From the NCBI RefSeq assembly GCF_011734195.1, contig NZ_JAANTH010000002.1, positions 930,001 to 994,000 of the forward strand: a DNA stretch of 64,000 nucleotides, in the 5' to 3' direction. The notes beneath the pieces were generated by a model. It saw only the letters and a list, made by a program, of their open reading frames with translations. It searched no databases and was not told the origin of the DNA. Source of the stretch: Halobacterium sp. R2-5. GTDB lineage: Archaea; Halobacteriota; Halobacteria; Halobacteriales; Halobacteriaceae. The translations under genes and the position numbers were made by a program. This document shows, in pieces, positions 47,838-55,454 of this stretch (position 1 is the first letter of the stretch; every line of letters starts with the position of its first letter).

Positions 47838-47862
47838 ATCGGAGAATAGGGTGGTAGAGGCG

Positions 47863-47892
47863 ATTAAAGTTGTTCCCGAACACCACAATACC
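47863..47892 (-). promoter_or_regulatory. Promoter of regulator 2 with GGTATTGT element
   Basis: GGTATTGT (47885-47892, minus strand) is followed by 'tttaat' (47863-47868) 24 bases from its first base and lies 55 bases before the ATG at 47837. This suggests autoregulation or cross-regulation by the paralogue. Confidence 0.55.
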
Positions 47893-47996
47893 GACCCGGC
47901 CGAGAAGGGGCCGGGCCGATTCTACCACCAGATACTGCGCTCTCTCTATCGGATACCCGAAGAGATTTTGTCCCGAAGGCCCAAGATAGTGCACGA

Positions 47997-48437
47997 ATGA
48001 CGCTCCCGATCGACCCGAGCCAGATCGACCCTGCAGACATCGGCGAAGAACAGGCGACCCTCGAGATGAGCCACGAAGACGCCATCGAACACGTCCGCGA
48101 CGTGTTCACCGACGCCGGGTTCGGCGTCCCCGTCGAGTTCTCCCCCTCCGAGATGCTCAACGAGAAGGTCGACGCGGGCCGCGACCCCTACTACGTGCTC
48201 GGCGCGTGCAACCCCGAGGTCGCCGACCGCGCGCTCGACGCGACCGACAACAAACTCGGTGCTCTGATGGCCTGTAACGTCGTCATCTGGGAGGAGGAGC
48301 CCGGCAAGCAGGTCGTCTATCACGTCTCCATCATGCGCATCGCCCGCCTGGTCGGGATGGCGCCCGACGACGAAGAGATGGCAGACATCGTCGCCCAGAC
48401 CGGCGAACTCGTCGACGAGGCGTTCGCGAACCTCTGA
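47997..48437 (+). CDS. DUF302 protein
   Basis: This 146-residue protein has the DUF302 fold: 'MSHEDAIEHVRDVFTDAGFG', 'DPYYVLGACNPEVADRAL' with the conserved N-P-x-x-A, and 'LGALMACNVVIWEEEPGKQV'. Function is unknown; DUF302 genes often lie near sulfur, metal or redox genes. A methyltransferase follows with a 1-base gap, so the two are co-transcribed. No AGTATTGT element is at the right distance on this strand. Confidence 0.87.
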   Translation: MTLPIDPSQIDPADIGEEQATLEMSHEDAIEHVRDVFTDAGFGVPVEFSPSEMLNEKVDAGRDPYYVLGACNPEVADRALDATDNKLGALMACNVVIWEEEPGKQVVYHVSIMRIARLVGMAPDDEEMADIVAQTGELVDEAFANL

Positions 48438-48438
48438 C

Positions 48439-48999
48439 ATGGGGCATCACACCTTCGACGCCGACCGCGCCGACAAACTCGAAGAGGCACAGCGGCGGTA
48501 CCGGTTCCTCTCCGCGGAGGAACTGCTCTGGGCGCTGTCACCAGACGGCGACGAAACAGTGGCGGACCTCGGGAGCGGGACCGGGTTCTACACCGACGAC
48601 GTCGCACCGGCCGTCGACCACGTGTACGCCGTCGACATCCAGGAGGCGATGCACGACTACTACCGGGAGAAAGGCGTCCCCGAGAACGTCGACCTCGTGA
48701 CGAGTGGCGTCGACGACCTCCCACTCGATACTGGCAGTCTCGACGCTGCGTTCTCGACGATGACCTACCACGAGTTCGCGAGCGATTCCGCGTTGAGCGA
48801 ACTCAGTCGCGTGCTCGCGTCACAGGGAACGCTCGTCATCGTCGACTGGGCAGCCTCCGGAAGTGGGGACCACGGTCCACCCGTCGACGAACGGTTCTCC
48901 GTCACCGAGACGGTGAGCGCACTCCGTCAGCACGGGTTCACAGTCGAATTCGAAGCGGTGCGGCCAGAAACGTTTCTGGTGACGGCAACCGCCCAATAA
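48439..48999 (+). CDS. Class I SAM-dependent methyltransferase
   Basis: This is a 186-residue protein. SAM motif I 'VADLGSGTGFYTDDVAP' is at about residue 34, the ribose-binding acid in 'VYAVDIQEAMHDYY', and 'FSTMTYHEFAS' is a motif IV-like strand. It resembles small methyltransferases that methylate thiols, arsenic or quinones; the substrate is not determined. It is translated directly after the DUF302 gene. Confidence 0.83.
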   Translation: MGHHTFDADRADKLEEAQRRYRFLSAEELLWALSPDGDETVADLGSGTGFYTDDVAPAVDHVYAVDIQEAMHDYYREKGVPENVDLVTSGVDDLPLDTGSLDAAFSTMTYHEFASDSALSELSRVLASQGTLVIVDWAASGSGDHGPPVDERFSVTETVSALRQHGFTVEFEAVRPETFLVTATAQ

Positions 49000-49131
49000 C
49001 TAGTGTCCGTACGGCAGACAGAGAGACACTCGAGTCCGGGACGTTCGCCGCACTGACGTCCGAACCGCTCGCGCAGCGCCGGGTACACTGGTACGTAGCA
49101 CTCAAGATTCTCGCTCTCGTAGGGGAGCGCA

Positions 49132-49788
49132 GTGAGCCAGGACGTCGTTGCGGTTCTCTTCGGCGACCCGTTCGCGGTGATGAATACGATCGGGCTCGTT
49201 GCGTTCGCGCTCGTCGGGTCGTCGAAGGCTATCCGTGAGGAGTTCGACGTGTTCGGCATCGCCATCGTCGGGCTAGCGATGGCGTTCGTCGGCGGTGCCA
49301 CCCGCGATCTGCTCGTCACTCGCGTGCCGTTAGTACTCCAGTCCCCGATCGAGATCGCGCTGGGGTTACTCGGCGTCGGATTAGCAATCGCACTGAGCGT
49401 CGTGTTGGAATCGCCCGACACACACCCAGTCACGCTCGTCGCGGACGCGATCGGCCTCGCCGCCTTCGCGACGACCGGCGCGATCGTCGCCACCGAAGCG
49501 GGCGTCTCGGCGTTCGGTGTCGTTGCAGTTGCGACGATCAACGCCGTCGGCGGCGGCGCGTTCGCGGACATCCTCCTCGACAGAGCGCCGTTCATCCTCT
49601 TCGAGGATTTCTACGCGAGCTGCGCCGTCCTCGGCGGAGCCGTATACTGGGTAGCGGGAACGGTCGGTGCGAGTGGCAGCACCGCTGCCGCGGGATGTGC
49701 GGTCGTGACTGTCGGCACACGGTTAGTCGCCGTAACCTACGACTGGCACCTCCCGACCGTCCAGAAATTAGCACTGCGCCGAGAGTAG
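49132..49788 (+). CDS. TRIC-type cation channel (UPF0126) protein
   Basis: This 218-residue membrane protein has about seven helices in two repeats of the UPF0126/TRIC fold. 'IGLVAFALVGSSKAIREEFD' opens repeat one and 'IGLAAFATTGAIVATEAGVS' repeat two, with 'GGATRDLL' and 'GGGAFADILLDRAPFIL' after them. Such proteins form trimeric cation channels; some bacterial relatives handle glycine. The start is GTG at 49132. It stands alone between the methyltransferase and gdh. Confidence 0.83.
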   Translation: MSQDVVAVLFGDPFAVMNTIGLVAFALVGSSKAIREEFDVFGIAIVGLAMAFVGGATRDLLVTRVPLVLQSPIEIALGLLGVGLAIALSVVLESPDTHPVTLVADAIGLAAFATTGAIVATEAGVSAFGVVAVATINAVGGGAFADILLDRAPFILFEDFYASCAVLGGAVYWVAGTVGASGSTAAAGCAVVTVGTRLVAVTYDWHLPTVQKLALRRE

Positions 49789-49802
49789 CCGGGACTGCGG
49801 AG

Positions 49803-51095
49803 TTAGGGCCAGAGCCCACGGGTATCGTGGGCTTCCGCGATCCGTGAGAGCGCCACGATGTACGCCGCGTCGCGCCACGTCACGTCGCGTGTCTCGAATT
49901 CAGCTTGGACGTCCTGCCAGGCCGCCAGCATCTCCGTTTCCAGCTCGTTGTTGACGCGTTCGAGCGACCACGCGCGACGATTGATGTCCTGGAGCCACTC
50001 GAAGTAACTCACCGTCACGCCGCCAGCGTTGGCCAGAATGTCCGGAATTACCGGGACGCCTCGTTCGGCGAAAGTCGCGCTCGCCGCGCTCGTCGTCGGT
50101 CCGTTGGCGCCCTCGATGACGATATCGGCAGCGACGTCGTCCGCGTTAGCTTCCGTGAGAACGTTTCCGATCGCCGCCGGAATCACCACATCGACGTCGA
50201 GCTCCAGTAACTCGTCGTTGGTCACCGTCTCCGGCGCCTCGTGAGTCATCACTGCCTCCGGTTCCTCGTGGTGAGAGGGGATCGCGTGCGTATCGAGGCC
50301 GTTCGGGTCGTAGATGCCGCCGTTGACGTCACTCACGGCGACGACGTTCGCGCCCCAGTCGTCGAGTAGTTTCGCCGCGTTCGAGCCGACGCTCCCGAAG
50401 CCCTGCACCGCAACCGAGGTCTCTCTGATGTCCTTGTCGTAGTAGTCGATCGCTTCGCGGGCGATGATCGCGACGCTCCGGCCCGGGGCCGCGTCCCGGC
50501 CTTTGCTGCCGCCGACGATGGGTGGCTTCCCGGTGACGACTCCGGGAACCGTTTCGCCTTCCTGCATCGAGTAGGCGTCCATCAGCCACGCCATCGTCTG
50601 CGGGTCCGTCCCCATGTCGGGAGCCGGAATATCCGTCGTCGGTCCGATGACGGACCGGATTTCGTCGGCGAACCGTCGCGTCAACTGTTCTTTCTCGTCC
50701 TCGGTGAGGTCCTTGGGGTTGACGGCGATGCCGCCTTTCGCGCCGCCGAAGGGGATGTCCATCACGGCGCACTTCCACGTCATCCACATCCCGAGGCCGA
50801 CGCACTCCTCACGCGTTACATCGGGATGGTACCGGAGCCCGCCTTTGAACGGGCCGCGGACGCTGTCGTGTTGGGCGCGATACCCGGTGTAGACCTCGAC
50901 GTCCCCGTTCTCGCGTTCGATCGGAACGGTGACTTCGTGGACTTTCTTGGGGTGTTTGAGTCGCTCGACGATGTTCGGGTCGATATCGAGGTGGTCGGCA
51001 GCGTGCTGGAGCTGTCGACGCGCGGTCTGCAGCGCGGACTCCGGCTCGCTCGATTCTTCGGGCGGGTCGTCGTGGGAAGTCGATGTCGAGGCCAT
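49803..51095 (-). CDS. gdh: Glutamate dehydrogenase (Glu/Leu/Phe/Val family)
   Basis: This is a 430-residue NAD(P)-dependent dehydrogenase that interconverts glutamate and 2-oxoglutarate plus ammonia. '[13 protein letters not shown]' and '[14 protein letters not shown]' (catalytic Lys, about residue 120) form the substrate site; '[17 protein letters not shown]' is the nucleotide motif. The start ATG at 51093-51095 follows the zinc-ribbon gene by 2 bases, so they are co-transcribed. An acidic N-terminal extension of about 20 residues precedes the catalytic core. Confidence 0.9.
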   Translation of the reverse strand: MASTSTSHDDPPEESSEPESALQTARRQLQHAADHLDIDPNIVERLKHPKKVHEVTVPIERENGDVEVYTGYRAQHDSVRGPFKGGLRYHPDVTREECVGLGMWMTWKCAVMDIPFGGAKGGIAVNPKDLTEDEKEQLTRRFADEIRSVIGPTTDIPAPDMGTDPQTMAWLMDAYSMQEGETVPGVVTGKPPIVGGSKGRDAAPGRSVAIIAREAIDYYDKDIRETSVAVQGFGSVGSNAAKLLDDWGANVVAVSDVNGGIYDPNGLDTHAIPSHHEEPEAVMTHEAPETVTNDELLELDVDVVIPAAIGNVLTEANADDVAADIVIEGANGPTTSAASATFAERGVPVIPDILANAGGVTVSYFEWLQDINRRAWSLERVNNELETEMLAAWQDVQAEFETRDVTWRDAAYIVALSRIAEAHDTRGLWP

Positions 51096-51097
51096 TA

Positions 51098-51241
51098 TCA
51101 CTCGATCGGTGTACGTCGGTTTCGCATGTCCCCACCGCAGTCCGGGCACTGACCCGGGTTGTCCTCCGCGAGCACGACGTTCCCGCACTCGAAGCACTCG
51201 TACGGCGATTCCTCGGTCGAATTCTGGTTGACGTCCCTCAT
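51098..51241 (-). CDS. 47-residue rubredoxin/zinc-ribbon-type protein
   Basis: The ATG at 51239-51241 opens a 47-residue protein with two CxxC pairs, '[10 protein letters not shown]' (C16, C19) and '[10 protein letters not shown]' (C32, C35). This matches small 'rubrerythrin-like domain' zinc ribbons common in haloarchaea. It ends 2 bases before the gdh start. It may bind zinc or iron and act as a regulator or redox partner. A 'ttatat' box near 51298-51305 is a possible promoter. Confidence 0.78.
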   Translation of the reverse strand: MRDVNQNSTEESPYECFECGNVVLAEDNPGQCPDCGGDMRNRRTPIE

Positions 51242-51536
51242 GTATTAGCGAGCGGCCCGACAGCGCTCTGCGGGGTACTCTACACAGGCATAATGAGGAT
51301 ATAAGGGAATATTCGGTAGTTGAGTACCGAACCACGAGACGCTGAGGGTGGTTTACTATTCAGGCATTACAGGGACCCGTCCTCTGAGGAGTCTCAATCG
51401 CCGCTAGCGCGAGTCCTCATTCGGGGGGAGGCTGGGACTCGAACGACCGTCGGCGCGTCGAGATTCGAGTCGATCGAGGCCTCGTCCAAATCGAGTGTGA
51501 AGACGCTGCCGCCGTCTGTAGCACGACCGAGCGTGG
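51242..51536. other. Intergenic stretch with possible kinase-tail remnant
   Basis: It contains the promoter region of the zinc-ribbon/gdh operon near 51288-51306. Around 51395-51530 one minus-strand frame reads 'DGGSVFTLDLDEASIDSN', which resembles the last strand of a histidine kinase ATPase domain. It lacks any upstream kinase sequence, so it may be a remnant or chance. Confidence 0.3.
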
Positions 51537-51805
51537 TCACGTGACCTGGACGAACTTCGCCGCTCCGCTCTGCTCGACGGTGATGCGGTAGCCGGCGTAC
51601 GTGAACTCGACTCCTATCTGGGCCTCTGGTGCTGGCGGATCCGAGTACAGCTCCGCGAGCATCCCGTCGATGCACATATCGTCGGCAACTCGTCGGCGTC
51701 CCGGTTCTCGATGTCCGCCACGGCTTCGGCGACCGCGACGCCGGGGTTCTCCCTGTCGGTGTCTAGTTCCCGGTGGATAATCGTGTTCTCGTGCGTCTCA
51801 ACCAT
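51537..51805 (-). pseudogene. Frameshifted HalOD1-domain gene
   Basis: From the ATG at 51803-51805 the frame encodes a HalOD1 start ('NPGVAVAEAVADIENRDADE', 'LPTI'). At about 51675 the coding continues only in another frame: 'CIDGMLAELYSDPP' then 'IGVEFTYAGYRITVEQSG', the HalOD1 C-terminal strands, ending at a TGA at 51537-51539. One lost or gained base explains the break. It is either a recent pseudogene or a sequencing error. Confidence 0.65.
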
Positions 51806-51914
51806 ATCGGTGTGCTACGCTCGGGAGTTGGTTAACTCTGGCCGCTGGATACCGACCCGAGAGTGGCGAACAAATTATATTATCGTCTCAGAGTCGGCTG
51901 TAGCCAACGCTGAC

Positions 51915-52000
51915 GCCCCAAACGCACTCTTTGGCCGGTCAGGTCACCGAGTGCCGCTTCCGGCTTGCGGAGTGTCTCGTCAGTTTCGTAGACTCCGGAC
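51915..52000 (-). pseudogene. Fragment related to the small protein at 24014-24184
   Basis: The minus strand encodes 'SGVYETDETLRKPEAALGDL' followed by 'TGQRVRLGR', which parallels 'AAVYEGDDTLRKLEAALSEA' and 'TGQTKQCIRYA' of the 56-residue protein at 24014-24184. Neither a start nor the C-terminal charged helix is present in frame. It is best read as a decayed copy. Confidence 0.45.
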
Positions 52001-52099
52001 AAGGAGCGGGACGAGGGTTCACACGAACCCGGGAGTAGAGAAACCGGACTGGCGACTACTGGTACGGACGAACACCTGCTAACGCACTTCGAGCGAGAG

Positions 52100-54973
52100 T
52101 CAGTCCGCCCGTCGAGTGACCACCGGCACGTGGTCGTCGATCAGCGCCGCGAATAGCTTCCGTTGGACGGTTCGGATGTGCTGGTAGAACGCCTGTGGTG
52201 AGATGTCCAGCGACTCCGCGACGGCTTCACCGGTCACCGTCCGCGGCGACTCGAAGAACCCACTGTAGTACGCCGTCTCCAGGACCTCGAGTTGTCTGTC
52301 GGTCAGGCTATCGAGCACTGACGCGTAGAATCCGTGTTCGGACGCCTGTTCGCGCGTCTGCTTCGACGCCAGCTCGACGTCGTCGAAGCGCTGGGTGACG
52401 AACTGCGTGACGCTCCGCGCCTCGCCTCCCCCGGGGACATCGATGACGAGTTCCGTTTCCACCGGCGATGCCGTCGCACTCTGGAGGACGGCGCCGTGGT
52501 CGGCCAGTTCCGTCGCGAGAAACGGCTCAGTCAACTGGAGCCGCAGCACACCGCCGGTGTCACCACCTCGGATTCGCTGGACGTTCTCGACCACACGGAG
52601 GTCAGCCGCCGTCTCGACGACCGCGTCGAGCGGTGCGCCCTCGACGGTGACGAACACGTAGTTCCCGCTGGCAGTCTGCTGGACGCCGCCCTCGTAGGTG
52701 ACCGTGCAGTCGGCGGCGTGAGCCAGTTGCGCGAGCACGAACGACGGGTCAGTGACCGTGTACTCGACGCGGGTCATCGACGTCGTGAGCAGCGCGCGCT
52801 TGCGCTCGCTGGCGCTAATGGCGGAGGCGATGGTCTCACCGAGCTCCGCGAGCACTGTCTGGATCGTTTCGTCGAAGGCGTCCGGCGTCTCCGCGTACAC
52901 CGTCAGGACGCCGTACGAGAGGTCGTTGTACACGAGCGGGATGCTCAACACGGACAGCAGGTCGCGCGAAATCGCGTCCTTGCGCCACGAGGCCGCCCGG
53001 AGGTCGGCTGCGACGTTCGAGACGAGCGTCACCTCGCCCGACGCCGCAGTTCGCCCTGCCGGTTCGACACCCTCGGCGGCGACCGGGAAGGATTGCGTAT
53101 CGAGGTAGCCGTGGTCCGTCCCCGCCCACGCCTGCGGGAGGAGTGTCTCCGTCGTGCTATCGGGAGTGCCGATCCAGGCGAACTGGAAGCGCCCGTCGGC
53201 AGTCAGCCGTTCGCAGACCGTGTGGTCGATCTCTTCGCGAGTCTCCGACTGGACGATCGCCTGGTCGATCTCGCGGATGGTCTCGTTGATCTGGTTGAGC
53301 GTGGTGAGCTGGTCGTTCTGTCGCTGGAGTTCGCGGTCCTGCTCGCGGAGCTGGGACTCCCGGTCGACGCGGTCCAGCGCCGCCTCCGCCGTCGCCGCGA
53401 GGAGGTCAGCGAGCTCCCGCGTCACCTCGTCGAAGGCGTCGACGTCGGTCGACCCCGCAACGAAGACGCCGTGGTTCCCGAGTGGAATGTACGCGGCACT
53501 CCGGAGGCCGGTCGCCGGATTGGTGAGCCGGTCAGCGTCGTGGACGTCCTCGAAGAATAGCGGTTCGTTTTCCACGAAGCTGTGACTGGTGAGGTCGCGG
53601 CCGTCCGCGTGGACATCCGGAAGGGGGCCGTGGGCGTCCCGCATCACCTGTGAGTAGGCGGCCGGCTGGAGGTGGTTGTCGTCGGCATCGAAGAGGTAGA
53701 CGGCACTCGCGTCGAGGTCGAGAACGTCGGGAGCGTCGTCGACGACGTGCTGGGCAATCTCCCGGTGAGTCTCAGCGTACAGGAAGTCCCGAGCGGTCTC
53801 CTGCAGCGTCGCGAGTGCCCGTTCGCGCTGCTTGCGCTTCGTGATGTCACGACAGCTGTACAGCAGCGTCCCGTCCTGAATCGAGACTTCGCGCACGTTC
53901 ACCAGCAGCGTGTGTTCCCGGCCGGCTTTGTCCGTGGCCGTGGTCTCGATGTTCTTCAGGACGCCGTCTTCGGCGAGGTCCTCGCGGTCGAAGAGGTCGT
54001 CGCCGAGCAGGGCCTCGATCGTCCCGAGCTCCCTGATCTCCTCGGCGGTGTACCCGAAGATGAAGTGGACGTTCGGGCAGACGTACGTGTACTCGCCGTC
54101 CTCGTCGGTCATGAGGACGGTGTCGGTCATGTTGTTGAGCGTGACGCGGTGGAGTTCCTCGGACTGCCGGAGCTCCCGTTCGAGGTCGACACGGTCGGTG
54201 ATATCGACGCTGTCGACGATAATCGAGACGAGGTCGCCGCGTTCGTCAGCGACCGGCTGTACCGAGAGTTCCAGCACTCGCTCCCCAGCCACGGCACCCC
54301 GCGTGACGACGGCGCGTCCGAACTCGCCGCGGCTCGCCGTTTCGACGAGGCGACGGATGTCAGCGCTCGTCTGGTTCTCGTCGGGCCACCAGGGAAGCGT
54401 CCAGAAGGGGTCGCCGACGACGACGTCGGCATCCACGTCGATCATGTCGCGGGCGGTCTGGTTCACGCGTTTGAGCGCGCCGTCAGGGTCGAGCACCCAG
54501 GTTGCGGATCGAGTGTCGTGGAACGTGGCGTCGAACTGTCGTGCGCGTTCGCGCTGTGTCATCGACCGTTGGGCGTCTCGTAGTGCCTGCTCGGTTCGCT
54601 GCAGGGCGTCGGTGACGGTGTCGTCTAACGGGTCAGTAACGGCGATGTAGTCGGTAACGCCGGCTTCGATAGCTGTACTAGCGATCGTCTCGCTTCCGTC
54701 GGCCGTCCCCAGAATAACCGGGAGCGTTTCGGTCGTGGCTCGAACGTCGCGAACGAGAGCGACCCCCGTCGTCTCGGGGAGGGTGTGATCGGTAACGACG
54801 CAATCGATAGCTGTCTGTCCGAGCGTCTCTCGGGCCGTCGCTGCTGTCGAGACGCGATGAACGGTCGCGTCGGACTGTTCTCGGAGCGCGTCGGCGTACG
54901 CGGTTATCCACGCTGTGTCGCCGACAGCGACGATCGCGGACGAGTCGAGGACACAGTTCGAGTGAGGATTCAT
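52100..54973 (-). CDS. Large REC-PAS-PAS-GAF-GAF-HTH_10 (Bat-like) regulator
   Basis: This is a 957-residue cytoplasmic sensor-regulator. In order: a receiver-like domain ('CVVTDHTLPETTGVALVRDV' around residue 60, a phosphoacceptor-like Asp), two PAS domains ('WVLDPDGALKRVNQTARDMI' and 'VLMTDEDGEYTYVCPNVHFI'), two GAF domains (around residues 385-540 and 565-735), a Bat-type N-terminal effector region and the HTH_10 ('LTDRQLEVLETAYYSGFFES'). It resembles Bat/bacterio-opsin activators that respond to oxygen or light. The ATG at 54971-54973 is preferred to a GTG 18 bases upstream. Targets are unknown. Confidence 0.88.
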   Translation of the reverse strand: MNPHSNCVLDSSAIVAVGDTAWITAYADALREQSDATVHRVSTAATARETLGQTAIDCVVTDHTLPETTGVALVRDVRATTETLPVILGTADGSETIASTAIEAGVTDYIAVTDPLDDTVTDALQRTEQALRDAQRSMTQRERARQFDATFHDTRSATWVLDPDGALKRVNQTARDMIDVDADVVVGDPFWTLPWWPDENQTSADIRRLVETASRGEFGRAVVTRGAVAGERVLELSVQPVADERGDLVSIIVDSVDITDRVDLERELRQSEELHRVTLNNMTDTVLMTDEDGEYTYVCPNVHFIFGYTAEEIRELGTIEALLGDDLFDREDLAEDGVLKNIETTATDKAGREHTLLVNVREVSIQDGTLLYSCRDITKRKQRERALATLQETARDFLYAETHREIAQHVVDDAPDVLDLDASAVYLFDADDNHLQPAAYSQVMRDAHGPLPDVHADGRDLTSHSFVENEPLFFEDVHDADRLTNPATGLRSAAYIPLGNHGVFVAGSTDVDAFDEVTRELADLLAATAEAALDRVDRESQLREQDRELQRQNDQLTTLNQINETIREIDQAIVQSETREEIDHTVCERLTADGRFQFAWIGTPDSTTETLLPQAWAGTDHGYLDTQSFPVAAEGVEPAGRTAASGEVTLVSNVAADLRAASWRKDAISRDLLSVLSIPLVYNDLSYGVLTVYAETPDAFDETIQTVLAELGETIASAISASERKRALLTTSMTRVEYTVTDPSFVLAQLAHAADCTVTYEGGVQQTASGNYVFVTVEGAPLDAVVETAADLRVVENVQRIRGGDTGGVLRLQLTEPFLATELADHGAVLQSATASPVETELVIDVPGGGEARSVTQFVTQRFDDVELASKQTREQASEHGFYASVLDSLTDRQLEVLETAYYSGFFESPRTVTGEAVAESLDISPQAFYQHIRTVQRKLFAALIDDHVPVVTRRAD

Positions 54974-55093
54974 GGGTGGAGTGGCCAGCACTGGTCACAG
55001 AACACGAAACGGCACGCGTGGGGCGTTGATACATCAACTACTTACTACACACGCAAAACGTCCCCCATTTACTATTCAACCACTCCGAGGGGC
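54974..55093. other. Intergenic stretch with regulator promoter
   Basis: This holds the minus-strand promoter region of the large regulator and, near its right end, 'tttactattc' that could serve a plus-strand gene at 55094. No other feature was recognised. Confidence 0.3.
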
Positions 55094-55273
55094 GTGTCCG
55101 AATCCGGGACTGGTTCGTCTCCTCAAAGCGTGCGCTGTCCGACCGGCTGTTCCGTGTGTCGCGCTGATGGATGTGCGGACTGTCCTTCGACCCCCTCTCA
55201 GAAGGGATCGACTCGTTCGACTCTCTCGGGTCTCGCTACCGCCCATCAGATTACAGTAGTTTGGCGTGATTGA
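55094..55273 (+). CDS. Candidate 59-residue cysteine-rich peptide
   Basis: A GTG at 55094 opens a 59-codon frame with a compact cysteine cluster 'CPTGCSVCRADGCADC' (five Cys), Ser/Thr-rich otherwise. 'tttactattc' lies 17-26 bases upstream. Small CPxCG-type zinc-finger proteins are numerous in haloarchaea, and the gene lies upstream of a metal-related permease. The frame could still be chance; the composition is not strongly acidic. Confidence 0.3.
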   Translation: MSESGTGSSPQSVRCPTGCSVCRADGCADCPSTPSQKGSTRSTLSGLATAHQITVVWRD

Positions 55274-55454
55274 ATGCGATTTCCCTTACGAATCGGAACG
55301 GTGGCTCACGGAGCGTGTGGCGGTTTGCTGGATTCCTCGCTCGTTCTACTAGCCCTCTCCCGGTGGCGAGCTTAGAATCCCGAATTACTGCCGTCCCGAT
55401 AGTGGGCATCTTCTAGGGGGAACTGCAATAGACGACCCCTGCAATGATACAACT
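55274..55454. other. Intergenic stretch before permease
   Basis: No gene recognised. 'ctgcaatagac' about 20-31 bases before the permease ATG is a weak TATA candidate. Confidence 0.3.

Noticed and set aside
51411-51445. tRNA-like T-arm sequence on the minus strand
   Set aside because: The 'GTTCGAGTCCC' loop has no matching stem and no acceptor or anticodon arm around it.
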